Origin: JAFDWI01 sp964544305
GTDB lineage: Bacteria; Actinomycetota; Acidimicrobiia; Acidimicrobiales; Iamiaceae
Reading direction: 5' to 3'
DNA length: 64,000 nt
Assembly (NCBI GenBank): GCA_964544305.1
Contig: CAZJAZ010000008.1
Span: forward strand, 1 to 64,000
The notes beneath the pieces are model-generated. The model saw only the letters and a program-made list of their open reading frames with translations, searched no databases and was not told where the DNA came from. Within the stretch, counting starts at the first letter, position 1. Each line of letters begins with the position of its first letter. Below are positions 34,169-43,225 of the stretch, one piece after another. A program made the position numbers and the translations under genes.

Positions 34169-35413
34169 ATGAAAGCACTGGTTTACGGCGTCCGCCCTGA
34201 ACCCTGGGAGGCACCCCAAGGGGCGACTGGGTTGCTCGCCAATTTGGCGCACACGCCGGTCGCGCTGCGCGACGTGCCCGATGCGTCACCCCTGCGCAAC
34301 GACTGGGTCATCCTGCGGCCTCGACTTACCGGCATCTGTGGCTCGGACGCCAAACAGATGCTCGGCGACTTTGAAGGCGATGCCGACTCGGCATTGAGTG
34401 GCATGTGTTCGTTTCCACAGATTCTTGGCCACGAGATCGTCGCGGACATCGTTGAACTCGGCCCCAACGCGCACGGTGTGGCCGTTGGGCAACGCGTCGT
34501 CGTCGACCCGTGGATTGGCTGTGTGCCCCGCGGTGTGCCATCGATTTGTTCCGCATGCGCAGCAGGCGATTCCAACCTGTGCGAGAACTTCGATGCCGGC
34601 GACATCGCACGTGGCATCCATTTGGGCACCTCATCGGATGCCGGTGGCGGATTTGCACAACTTGTCAGCGCCCATCCATCCATGTGCTACGCCGTGCCCA
34701 ACGACGTCGACGACGAAAACGCGGTGCTTGCCGACCCGTTCGCTGTTGCTTTGCACGCGGTCATTCGAACCCCACCGCAAAGCGACGATGACCGCGTACT
34801 GATTTGGGGTGCGGGCACGCTTGGATTGTGCACGCTTGCGATCCTGCGCGCGTTCTATCCAAGCGTTCGTGTCGCAATCGTCGCGCGGTTTGCCGCGCAA
34901 GCCAGCGCCGCAGAAACGCTCGGCGCAGACTTGATCGTGCCCACCGGATCGCAAAGCGAACTCGTTGTAACACTTGCACGATGGTCAAATGGTCGGATTC
35001 GCCCCACCATGGAAGGTCTAGACGGGCTCCCCATGTGCCTACCAGGTGGCATTCAAATCGCGTACGACACAATCGGCAAACCGGAAACATTTGAAGTCGA
35101 AACCCGCGTCCTTGCCACACGAGGATCGATCGTGGTCACCGGCGTGCACGTGCCCGGCCGATGGGAATGGAGCCCGCACTATTTCAAAGAGATAGCCATT
35201 GTTGGATCGAATGCTTTTGGAGTCGAAACACTTCACGGCGTGCGCCAACATGCGATTGCCCACTACCTCGACCTCGTCACGACCGGCCAGATCGACCTTG
35301 GCTCGCTCGTGACCCACACCTTTGGATTGGCCGACTGGCGAGAAGCCTTTGTGGCACTCGCCAACCAAGAAACATCCGGAGCGATCAAAGTCGCTTTACA
35401 ACCGAACAGGTAA
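34169..35413 (+). CDS. Zinc-dependent alcohol dehydrogenase (medium-chain)
   Basis: A 414-aa medium-chain dehydrogenase. The catalytic zinc site is visible as GICGSD and LGHEIVADI, the structural zinc Cys cluster as SICSACAAGDSNLC, and the coenzyme fold as VLIWGAGTLGLCTLAIL. It is closest in style to polyol, threonine or glucose dehydrogenases. The ATG at 34169 begins MKALVYG, the usual start of this family; an upstream in-frame extension looks non-coding. It precedes the amine oxidase by 4 nt and is divergent from the kinase across the operator. Confidence 0.9.
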   Translation: MKALVYGVRPEPWEAPQGATGLLANLAHTPVALRDVPDASPLRNDWVILRPRLTGICGSDAKQMLGDFEGDADSALSGMCSFPQILGHEIVADIVELGPNAHGVAVGQRVVVDPWIGCVPRGVPSICSACAAGDSNLCENFDAGDIARGIHLGTSSDAGGGFAQLVSAHPSMCYAVPNDVDDENAVLADPFAVALHAVIRTPPQSDDDRVLIWGAGTLGLCTLAILRAFYPSVRVAIVARFAAQASAAETLGADLIVPTGSQSELVVTLARWSNGRIRPTMEGLDGLPMCLPGGIQIAYDTIGKPETFEVETRVLATRGSIVVTGVHVPGRWEWSPHYFKEIAIVGSNAFGVETLHGVRQHAIAHYLDLVTTGQIDLGSLVTHTFGLADWREAFVALANQETSGAIKVALQPNR

Positions 35414-35417
35414 CGCC

Positions 35418-37331
35418 GTGCATATTCACGATCCCCTCACCGCGCAAGAGATTCGTATCGTCTCAGAAGCGGCACGTGCAACCAACACTTTGGATGCACA
35501 CGCGTGGTTCGCTTCGATCGTTCTCGACGAACAATTGGGAACCGTCGCACAACACGACTTCACCACACTTGACACAGCAGCGCCATCGCGGCGTATTGCG
35601 CACGTCGTGATCGTGGACCGCCCTGATGCGTCGATTATCGAAGCGTACGTTGATGCAACAACGGGACAAATCCAAAGTTGGGAGCGCATCGACGGGGTAC
35701 GCCCGGCACTGGGTATGGGCGAATGTCTCATCGTTATGGCCGGTCTCTTTGTGCACGAGGGTTTCCAAGCGGCGCTCAAAAAACGCGGCATCGATGACGT
35801 CAACCAGGTTCAGATCGACCCGTGGCCCGCTGGGCATTTCGACGATCCCCTCACCGATGGCCGCCGGGTGACAAGGTGCCTGTGTTATTTGCGTCCCGAC
35901 GCAAGTGCGAATCCGTACGCCCGCCCAATCGAAGGGCTGACCCCGCTCGTTGATCTTGCAACGGGCGAAGTGCTTGACGTTGGCGACCTCGAGATGGTCG
36001 CGATACCAACCGAGCCGGGAAGCTACTTCCCCGAAGATCAACCCACACTTCGAAACGATCTTCGCCCTATTGAAATCGTGCAACCTGACGGCCCAAGTTT
36101 CACGGTCACAGGTCACGTGCTCTCCTGGCAGAACTGGACTATGCATATCACCCTCGATGCCATCGAAGGGTTGGTGCTGCGTGACATTTCGTACCGTGAC
36201 CAAGGACGCCAGCGGGCCATCTTGCGACGGGCCGCCATCAGCGAAATGGTTGTCCCCTACGGTGACCCCGACCCGGCACAAGCATTCAAGAGCGCATTCG
36301 ACGTTGGTGAATGGGGACTTGGCCGAATGGCAAACTCGCTGACACTTGGATGCGACTGCCTCGGTGAGATCGTCTATCTCGACGCGGTGATTCCTGACGA
36401 GAATGGCAAGCCGCTCACCATTCCCAACGCGATCTGTATCCATGAAGAAGACGCAGGCATTCTTTGGAAACACGCCGACCTTCCCACCGGCCGCGTTGAA
36501 GTGCGCCGGGCCCGGCGCCTCGTTGTGTCATCGATTGCAACGATTGGAAACTACGAATACGCCTTCTACTGGTATTTCCACCTTGATGGCACCATCGCCC
36601 ATGAAGTCAAACTCACCGGCATCATGTCACCCAAAGGCACCAGCCCGGGGGCCGAATCACGCTTTACAACCGCTCTGGCTCCTGGGGTGGCCGCGGCGAT
36701 CCACCAACACTTGTTCTGTGCTCGACTCGACTTCTGTGTGGATGGACCAATTAATCACGTCCACGAAATCAATGTCGAATCCGACCCTGTCGGACCAAAC
36801 AATCCGCTCGGGAATGCGTTCCACGCGGAAGAAACCCTGTTGGCGTCAGAAGCACAAGCACAACGCAACGTTGACGCTTCTCAGTCGCGCACGTGGCGAA
36901 TTCTCAACCCAAGCGTCACCAATCGGATGGGCCAACCGACGGGCTACCAACTCGTCGCCGATGCATCACCAACCCTGCTCGCAGATCCATCGTCATCGGT
37001 TGCGGGGCGTGCGGGGTTTGCTCAACACAACCTGTGGGTGACCGCCGCTACCGACGGGCAACGACGCGCCGCCGGTGACTACCCCAACCAACATGTCGGC
37101 GACGGCATCACAACCTGGGTGCAAGAAGATCGGCCACTCACCGACACGCCGATCGTTGTGTGGCACACCTTTGGGATCACCCACATACCTCGGCTCGAAC
37201 AATGGCCGGTCATGCCCGTCGACATGTGCGGTTTTCGCCTCGTCCCTTCCGGATTTTTTGATGCAAACCCCGCTATGGATCTCCCGGTGCAACCAACGAC
37301 CGACAATTGCACGCACGACAATTGCCATTGA
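35418..37331 (+). CDS. Copper-containing amine oxidase
   Basis: From GTG 35418, 4 nt after the alcohol dehydrogenase stop, the protein has 637 aa. TIGNYEY contains Tyr379, which self-processes to the topaquinone cofactor; VYLDAVIPD holds the catalytic-base Asp; His429 and His431 (IHQHLFCARLD) plus a later His bind copper. It oxidises primary amines to aldehydes, ammonia and peroxide. No signal peptide is seen, so it should be cytoplasmic. The C-terminus ends in an odd Cys/His tail (NCTHDNCH) that could bind another metal. The aldehyde produced could go to a dehydrogenase in the island. Confidence 0.95.
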   Translation: MHIHDPLTAQEIRIVSEAARATNTLDAHAWFASIVLDEQLGTVAQHDFTTLDTAAPSRRIAHVVIVDRPDASIIEAYVDATTGQIQSWERIDGVRPALGMGECLIVMAGLFVHEGFQAALKKRGIDDVNQVQIDPWPAGHFDDPLTDGRRVTRCLCYLRPDASANPYARPIEGLTPLVDLATGEVLDVGDLEMVAIPTEPGSYFPEDQPTLRNDLRPIEIVQPDGPSFTVTGHVLSWQNWTMHITLDAIEGLVLRDISYRDQGRQRAILRRAAISEMVVPYGDPDPAQAFKSAFDVGEWGLGRMANSLTLGCDCLGEIVYLDAVIPDENGKPLTIPNAICIHEEDAGILWKHADLPTGRVEVRRARRLVVSSIATIGNYEYAFYWYFHLDGTIAHEVKLTGIMSPKGTSPGAESRFTTALAPGVAAAIHQHLFCARLDFCVDGPINHVHEINVESDPVGPNNPLGNAFHAEETLLASEAQAQRNVDASQSRTWRILNPSVTNRMGQPTGYQLVADASPTLLADPSSSVAGRAGFAQHNLWVTAATDGQRRAAGDYPNQHVGDGITTWVQEDRPLTDTPIVVWHTFGITHIPRLEQWPVMPVDMCGFRLVPSGFFDANPAMDLPVQPTTDNCTHDNCH

Positions 37332-37346
37332 TCACGCACCCGTTCA

Positions 37347-38048
37347 TCACACCACGGTCGACGCAATCTGGTCGGCGGCTTGATCACTTGGACCTTCCCA
37401 ATGCACCGCACCATGGCGCAACATCACCGTGCGGTCACACAGCGCTAACGCATGCGTCACATGCTGCTCGACAATGAGCACCGCTGTGCCCTGGGCGCGC
37501 AACCGTTCAAGCGACTCGTACACCTGATCAATGATGATGGGGGCAAGGCCAAGGGAGAGTTCGTCGGCCACAAGCAGCTTTGGTGAATCAACGAGGACGC
37601 GTGCCATCGACAGCATCCGCTGCTGACCGCCTGAAAGCGTGCCGGCGAGCTGTCCACGCCGCTCAGCCAACATGGGAAACAAGCTGAACGCTTCATCTAG
37701 CGATGCCGCAACGCCGCCTTTCCCCTTGGACGAACGAAACGCCAGCGTGAGGTTGTCTTCAACCGATAACGTGGCGAAAACAGATCGGCCTTCTGGGGCG
37801 TGCGCGATCCCGGCGCGAGCGAAGCGCCAAGTTGGTTCACCCGTCAGATCGATTCCATCAACGATGACTTCGCCAATGGTTGGTCGTACCAAACCGCTGA
37901 CGACTCGGGCAAGCGTTGTTTTTCCGGCGCCATTTGGTCCGACCAATGCGACCGAGCCACCTGGCTCAATGGTGAGCGACACATCAAAGAGCGCCTTAAA
38001 GGGCCCGTAGCTCGCCGACACCGAACGCAAAGCAAGCACATCGGTCAT
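37347..38048 (-). CDS. livF: Branched-chain amino-acid-type ABC transporter ATPase, LivF
   Basis: A 233-aa ABC ATPase: Walker A GPNGAGKT, signature LSGGQQRM, Walker B LLVADELSLGLAP, and an H-loop EQHVTHAL. Length and motif spacing match LivF. It forms one half of the cytoplasmic ATPase pair with LivG (4-nt overlap). The cluster order on the minus strand is binding protein, fused permease, LivG, LivF. Transported compound unknown; the context suggests the substrate of the catabolic island. Confidence 0.93.
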   Translation of the reverse strand: MTDVLALRSVSASYGPFKALFDVSLTIEPGGSVALVGPNGAGKTTLARVVSGLVRPTIGEVIVDGIDLTGEPTWRFARAGIAHAPEGRSVFATLSVEDNLTLAFRSSKGKGGVAASLDEAFSLFPMLAERRGQLAGTLSGGQQRMLSMARVLVDSPKLLVADELSLGLAPIIIDQVYESLERLRAQGTAVLIVEQHVTHALALCDRTVMLRHGAVHWEGPSDQAADQIASTVV

Positions 38049-38842
38049 TGCGCGCCCGCTGGAATGCCAAGGTACGCCTCGCGTACTTCTGGACTACTCA
38101 GCACCTGATCGGTCGGCCCCTCGTTCACAAGATGTCCGGTGTCGATCGCGTAGCAGCGCTGTGTGAACGCACTGACGAGTTCGACGTCGTGTTCGACGAG
38201 AAGGACGGCAAACCCGCGCTCAGCTTGTACCCGTAACAGGGTGGCAGCAAGTCCGGCCGACTCGTTTCGATCAAGGCCAGACGATGGCTCATCCAACAAC
38301 AACAGACGCGGGCGGGTCACAAGCGCCCGAGCAACTTCCAACAATCGGCCTTGGCCCAGACTCAAATGTTCGCTTGGTTCATCAGCTAAGTCGGTAAGTC
38401 CGAGCAAATCGAGCATTTGATCACACACCGCAATTTCATCTGACGTTGGCCGGCCAAGACCAACGAGATCACGCCACAAGCGACCCGTGCCACGGCGAGT
38501 GCGCTCCGCAATGAGAAGATGCTCACGCACGGTGGCCTCAGCAAACAATTCAATGCGTTGAAAAGTCCGACCGATTCCAAGACGGGCACGTTCGTGCACC
38601 CGCAAATTCGACACGTCAACTCCGTCGATCGCAACATGGCCACTTGTCTGCGGATCAACGCCTAGCAAACAATTAAATAGCGTGGTCTTGCCCGCACCGT
38701 TTGGGCCGATCAGACCAACGCGTTCTCCCGCGTGAATTGCAATCGACACGTCACTGAGCGCCGCGATCCCTGCAAAATGCTTGGTGAGATGTGACCCAGC
38801 CAGCACGGGAATGCTGGTTGCATCCCCAGCATTTTCACTCAT
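38045..38842 (-). CDS. livG: Branched-chain amino-acid-type ABC transporter ATPase, LivG
   Basis: A 265-aa ATPase with Walker A GPNGAGKTTLFNC, signature LSLGQGRLLEVARAL, Walker B RLLLLDEPSSGLD and H-loop LLVEHDVELV. The C-terminal YAIDTGHLVNEGPTDQVLSSPEVREAYLG extension is typical of LivG. It overlaps the fused permease upstream and LivF downstream by 4 nt each. Confidence 0.94.
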   Translation of the reverse strand: MSENAGDATSIPVLAGSHLTKHFAGIAALSDVSIAIHAGERVGLIGPNGAGKTTLFNCLLGVDPQTSGHVAIDGVDVSNLRVHERARLGIGRTFQRIELFAEATVREHLLIAERTRRGTGRLWRDLVGLGRPTSDEIAVCDQMLDLLGLTDLADEPSEHLSLGQGRLLEVARALVTRPRLLLLDEPSSGLDRNESAGLAATLLRVQAERGFAVLLVEHDVELVSAFTQRCYAIDTGHLVNEGPTDQVLSSPEVREAYLGIPAGAQ

Positions 38843-40938
38843 GGCTGGCCACCTTGGGTTGCCAGTTGTTCGTCTGTTTCGACGGTGGCATGACTCGCTT
38901 GAGCGAATAGTCCACGGCGCTCAATAAACGCGAATGCTTTGCGTTTGCCGTTCTCAACGAGGCCCTCGGGATGTCGAGCAAATTGCAACGCCCCGAGACC
39001 AAATATCACCAACACCCAGGCGTTCGATAACGGGAAGAAGGATGGAACGCGATCGGCGCTGCGTGCTATCCATCCGACAAACGTGCCACTTAAGAGCACC
39101 GCGTCAAAAAGGCCATAGGCCGCTCCCGCTTGCATGGCACCTTCAACAGTGCGCGCACCAAGCGACACCACCAGCACAAGCCAGAACAAGCTTGCGAACG
39201 GCGAATAGTTCGACTCGTAGTTGACATCTTGTTGTTGGATCGCGAGGAGCCCGCCGCCGAGCCCAGCAAGAAACGCGGAAATCATGAACGCCGTGATTCG
39301 TGCCCGCGCAGGTGAAATGCCAATCGACTGGGCACCAAGTCTTGACCCGCGTAATGCCCGCAGCGTTTGTCCGACTGTCCCCGAGCGAATGGCGACAACC
39401 GCAGCGGCGACCAAGCCCAACACGACGATGCACAGCGCGAGAAAGGCTCGGTCGTCGGTCAGGTTCACCACCCCAAGTGTGGGGCGTGGAACTCTCGTGC
39501 CTTCGCTTAATGCTTTGGATCCGCCACCAACCCACGAGAACTTCACCATCACCGAATCGAAAAAGTATGCGAACGCCAACGTCGCAATCGACAACCAGAC
39601 CCCGGCGAGCCGCAAGACCGGCAACGCCAACAATGCGCCGACCCCGGCTGCGATCACACCACCAATGGGCATGGCAATCAGAACTGACACGCCCATTGAC
39701 GAAGCCAGTTGGTACACGGTGAACGCCCCGATCGCCGCAAATGTGCCTTGACAGAGCGAGATCTCACCAGCAAACCCGGTAATAACGGTGATCGACAAGA
39801 AGATCACCGTCAACACGATGGCCTGGCTCACGAGGTACATCCATGACGCGTCGGCCCGAAAGAACACGACACATCCAACGATCACAAAGAACGCCACCCA
39901 GAAACCCCGAGTCAGCGTGGTCAAGATCGGCGCACGAGTCAGCGCAGCGGGGGCCGGGGCCGGTGGATCTACCCCCGAAAGCGGATCGGTCGCGGCGTGG
40001 CTTCGTCGGATCGTCGGTGAGGCCACAAGGACACCGAACAACACAATGAATGGCACCGCTGGGGCAAAGCTTTCTTGGATTGTTCCCAGAAATGGGACCG
40101 AGTCGGACCACTTGGGTAGGAAGGTCGCAAAGAACGCAAGCAGCCAGCCGAGCCCAATCCCGCCAAGCAGCGTGCGAGGCAAACTCACCAACAAACCAAC
40201 CGCTGCAGCCGCAATGGCGATCACCATCAGATTGAAGAATTGATCAGATTCAAGTGAGTTGAATGTGGGAGCAATCAACACACCGGCAAGCCCGGCAAAA
40301 AAGCTTGACAGCGCCCACGAGAAGGCCGAGACGCGATCGGCACGAACACCATTGAGTTCGGTCATGCGTGGGCTTTCGACCACGGCACGCATCTGCAAGC
40401 CAATCGCGCTGAAGCGAAACAGAGCAGCCAGGCCCCCCATCGCAAGCACGGTGACCACCACCGCGGTCAGCTCGTTTCGACTCAGGGCATACACGCCGAA
40501 CGGGTTGTAGAAGACTGTTGCCCCACCGGGGACTATGCCCTGTGGAGTTTGCCCAGCAACCGGTTGGAAGCCGACAATCAGATCAAAAATGGCGGGAACA
40601 GCGACCGCCAAACCGATCGTGACCACTAACTTCGCAACCGACGATGCATTTCGCAGATGACGGAACACCAGTCGTTCAAGTATGAGCCCAACGCCTGGAG
40701 CCAGAATGCCGACCGCCACGATGAGTGCAGGAAGTGTGGGCCAGTGCCAGTTGCTTTTTGCCTGGAAATACATGGCCGCAGAAATGTAAGCCTGGGCGCC
40801 CAAGGCCAGGTTGAAGATGCCTGAGGTCTTGTAGGTCAAAACCAGCCCGAGGCCAAGCAGCGCGTACACCGTTCCCGGTGGCGTTCCTTGCAATAAGGAT
40901 CGCAGCAAATCAGAGAGGAACGCTGCCCCCACAATCAT
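38839..40938 (-). CDS. livHM: Fused LivH-LivM permease
   Basis: A 699-aa membrane protein that joins both permease subunits. Residues ~1-290 match LivH (PPGTVYALLGLGLVLTYKTSGIFNLALGA, the usual start), and from about 345 the LivM half follows (ITVITGFAGEISLCQGTFAAIGAF, and the coupling loop region LRALRGSRLGAQSIGISPARARITAF). A Pro/Ala-rich linker (DPPAPAPAALTRAP) lies between. It forms the transmembrane pore for the importer in one chain. It starts 15 nt after the binding-protein stop. Confidence 0.93.
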   Translation of the reverse strand: MIVGAAFLSDLLRSLLQGTPPGTVYALLGLGLVLTYKTSGIFNLALGAQAYISAAMYFQAKSNWHWPTLPALIVAVGILAPGVGLILERLVFRHLRNASSVAKLVVTIGLAVAVPAIFDLIVGFQPVAGQTPQGIVPGGATVFYNPFGVYALSRNELTAVVVTVLAMGGLAALFRFSAIGLQMRAVVESPRMTELNGVRADRVSAFSWALSSFFAGLAGVLIAPTFNSLESDQFFNLMVIAIAAAAVGLLVSLPRTLLGGIGLGWLLAFFATFLPKWSDSVPFLGTIQESFAPAVPFIVLFGVLVASPTIRRSHAATDPLSGVDPPAPAPAALTRAPILTTLTRGFWVAFFVIVGCVVFFRADASWMYLVSQAIVLTVIFLSITVITGFAGEISLCQGTFAAIGAFTVYQLASSMGVSVLIAMPIGGVIAAGVGALLALPVLRLAGVWLSIATLAFAYFFDSVMVKFSWVGGGSKALSEGTRVPRPTLGVVNLTDDRAFLALCIVVLGLVAAAVVAIRSGTVGQTLRALRGSRLGAQSIGISPARARITAFMISAFLAGLGGGLLAIQQQDVNYESNYSPFASLFWLVLVVSLGARTVEGAMQAGAAYGLFDAVLLSGTFVGWIARSADRVPSFFPLSNAWVLVIFGLGALQFARHPEGLVENGKRKAFAFIERRGLFAQASHATVETDEQLATQGGQP

Positions 40939-40953
40939 GATGGAGAGCCGAAC

Positions 40954-42327
40954 CTACTTGAAGTTCGTCGCGGTGGGTTCAGACCAATTCAAGTCTTCAC
41001 CTGGCCAGCACATCCAAGGCTTCGATGCCTGCAAAAACTTGGGCATCACAAACTTGCCGCTTGGGCTTACTTGCACCGCAGTGCCACATTCTGGCGACGG
41101 AGACTTCGTGCGCGTCGCTTGGGTGACAGGCACGTGCACCTCACCCCAGTTGGTGGCACCGACGAGACCATCGGCGGTCCACCCTTTCAGCGCATTGGTC
41201 GCCGCAATCACTTTGGCTTGATCAAAGGTCGGACCGGCTGCAAGCAGCCCGTCAAACGCGAGCGTCGCGTTGATCCAGCCCACCATCGCAAGCTCGTTCA
41301 TCGGCTTATTTGCTTTGCCCATCCACTCTTTGAACGTATCGAGTGCTGAGCCTTCTCCTGGGGCTTCAAACGGGCGGAACTGCGATTCGACAATGTCACC
41401 CGCAAACAGTTTGCCGACCTTTGCGACCGCATCCTGGTTGTATGAGTTTGGGTGATACAACGTGACCTTGTCACGTATCCCTTGGCGTTGGAGTTCTTGC
41501 GCCAACGTTTTCATCGCGTTCAAATCGAAGCAGGTTGCGATGAAATCAACGCCGAGTTTCTTCATGGCACTGACTTCGGGGCCGAGTCCATTTGCCAAAC
41601 CAAATGGCAGGTTGTCTTTGAGATAGACCTGTTCAACGCCCGTCTGTTTCGCATATTTCTTGAACGATGCGGCGTTTGAGTCGGCGCACAGCTTCGAGGT
41701 GGAGCTCGTCGCATAGCCGAGCATGGCGGCCTTGTGTGCGCCAACTGATTTGGCCACGAACGGTAAGAAACGCCGTGTGCAGTCCGCGCATTGAATCACC
41801 GTTGAGGGAAAGATCCCATCTCGGTTCGCGGCACTCTGGCCATCAACCCCCCACGTATACGTCGGGACGCCCGCGTCGTTGAGATCTCCCCAACCTTGGG
41901 GCAGGAGCGATGCTTGGAACGATCCGAATGCCTTCTTGTCACTCACAATATCGAGCGCCGCTTTCTTACTTGCCGAAAGCTGGTCATCTACGACCGACGT
42001 GACTTTGAGGTTGCGCCCATAGATGCCGCCTTGCGAGTTGCGATACGCGAAGTACGCCTCGATGCCATCGAGATAGCAATCCAGAATGCAGATGCCAAGT
42101 GGGTTATTTGCCTTCGTGCCGACCACAGCGAAATTAATTGATTTGTCGCTCACCCCGGGTACACCGGAAATAGGTTTGTGCACCGCACGGTTCTTTGCGC
42201 CCCCATCGGTCGGCGCCGCGACCGTATCGGTGGACTTCGAGGCGGTACTTGTCGCGTTGCCACAACTTGTCGCCGTCATCACGATTACGACGGCAATTGC
42301 AGCTGCTCGTACAGAAAATCGGGTCAC
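40954..42327 (-). CDS. ABC transporter substrate-binding lipoprotein (LivK/Leu-Ile-Val type)
   Basis: From GTG 42327 (GAGGAG 5 nt upstream) the protein has 457 aa. SVRAAAIAVVIVMTATSC is a lipoprotein signal peptide with lipobox TATSC. The mature part is a periplasmic-binding fold type I receptor: INFAVVGTKANNPLG, YFAYRNSQGGIYGRNLKV, and a two-lobe organisation. It captures the substrate outside the membrane and delivers it to the LivHM pore. Such receptors bind amino acids, amides, urea or aromatic acids, so ligand identity is open. Confidence 0.92.
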   Translation of the reverse strand: MTRFSVRAAAIAVVIVMTATSCGNATSTASKSTDTVAAPTDGGAKNRAVHKPISGVPGVSDKSINFAVVGTKANNPLGICILDCYLDGIEAYFAYRNSQGGIYGRNLKVTSVVDDQLSASKKAALDIVSDKKAFGSFQASLLPQGWGDLNDAGVPTYTWGVDGQSAANRDGIFPSTVIQCADCTRRFLPFVAKSVGAHKAAMLGYATSSTSKLCADSNAASFKKYAKQTGVEQVYLKDNLPFGLANGLGPEVSAMKKLGVDFIATCFDLNAMKTLAQELQRQGIRDKVTLYHPNSYNQDAVAKVGKLFAGDIVESQFRPFEAPGEGSALDTFKEWMGKANKPMNELAMVGWINATLAFDGLLAAGPTFDQAKVIAATNALKGWTADGLVGATNWGEVHVPVTQATRTKSPSPECGTAVQVSPSGKFVMPKFLQASKPWMCWPGEDLNWSEPTATNFK

Positions 42328-42405
42328 AGAGGCTCCTCGGCAAAAAGGTGACGCTAGAGTTAGAAGAGAGCGTAGCCGGAGTTCCAAGGCCCTGGAGGCG
42401 ATTTC

Positions 42406-43212
42406 ATGAATACCGATTCAACTGCGGAAAATGGCATGCCAATCGCGGGTGCAAACGTGCTGGTAACCGGAGCTTCGTCAGGGATTGGCGCGGCACTAAG
42501 CGTCGAACTTGCCCGCCTGGGTGCGACAGTTGGTGTTGTTGCGCGTCGCGCAGATCGACTTGCCGAGGTGCTCAGTGCCTGCCAGGAGCACGCTCCACAA
42601 TCGGTGAGCCTGCCAATCGATCTTGCGAATCCAAGCGATGCTGCAAACTTCGGCCAGACGGCGTGGGACGCAATGGGCGGAATCGATATTTTGATCAACA
42701 ACGCAGCCGCGCCAAAGCGACGAGCGGTCACCGAACTGACCGGAGACGAAATCCAAGCGGTTATGGACCTGAACTTCCATTCGCCCGTGCAACTCTCCCT
42801 TGCGGTTTTGCCCAGTATGTTGAAACGCAACCGGGGAATGATCGTGAACGTTGCAAGCTTTGCTGGTCGAGTCGGCGTAAAAGGCGAAGCCGCCTATTGC
42901 GCTTCGAAGTTCGCCTTGTGCGGGTGGAGTGAATCGATGGCCCTTGACTTGTGGCACACCGACGTTGCGGTACGACTCATCCTGCCCGGGGCAATTGACA
43001 CGGAAATCTGGGATCAGCCCGACAACGATCCTCCGCTCTATGACGGCGAACTCGAACCGGCGGCCAACGTCGCCTCAGGCATTGTGGACGCGATCACCGG
43101 TTCACGCTTTGAACACTACCTTCCAGATATGCAGGCCATTGCCGAGTACAAGACCGCGCACATCGATGACTTCTTCGTCGGTGCCATGGCCTTTGCTGAC
43201 GCTCGCTCCTAG
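42406..43212 (+). CDS. Short-chain dehydrogenase/reductase
   Basis: A 268-aa classical SDR: TGASSGIGAALSVEL (cofactor loop), NNAA in ILINNAAAPKR, VASFAGRVG with the catalytic Ser region, and YCASK with the Tyr-Lys pair. ARRADRL after the second strand suggests NADP preference. GGAGG lies 7 nt before the ATG. It is divergent from the ABC importer and convergent with rlmB; no close functional partner. Confidence 0.92.
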   Translation: MNTDSTAENGMPIAGANVLVTGASSGIGAALSVELARLGATVGVVARRADRLAEVLSACQEHAPQSVSLPIDLANPSDAANFGQTAWDAMGGIDILINNAAAPKRRAVTELTGDEIQAVMDLNFHSPVQLSLAVLPSMLKRNRGMIVNVASFAGRVGVKGEAAYCASKFALCGWSESMALDLWHTDVAVRLILPGAIDTEIWDQPDNDPPLYDGELEPAANVASGIVDAITGSRFEHYLPDMQAIAEYKTAHIDDFFVGAMAFADARS

Positions 43213-43225
43213 CTCGCGGATTCCG

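Noticed and set aside
35463..36473. 336-codon frame on the minus strand
   Set aside because: Entirely antisense to the copper amine oxidase, whose cofactor and copper motifs are intact.
13193..42400. Possibility that the catabolic island is a mobile element
   Set aside because: No integrase, transposase, direct-repeat boundary or tRNA end was seen, and base composition by eye matches the flanks.
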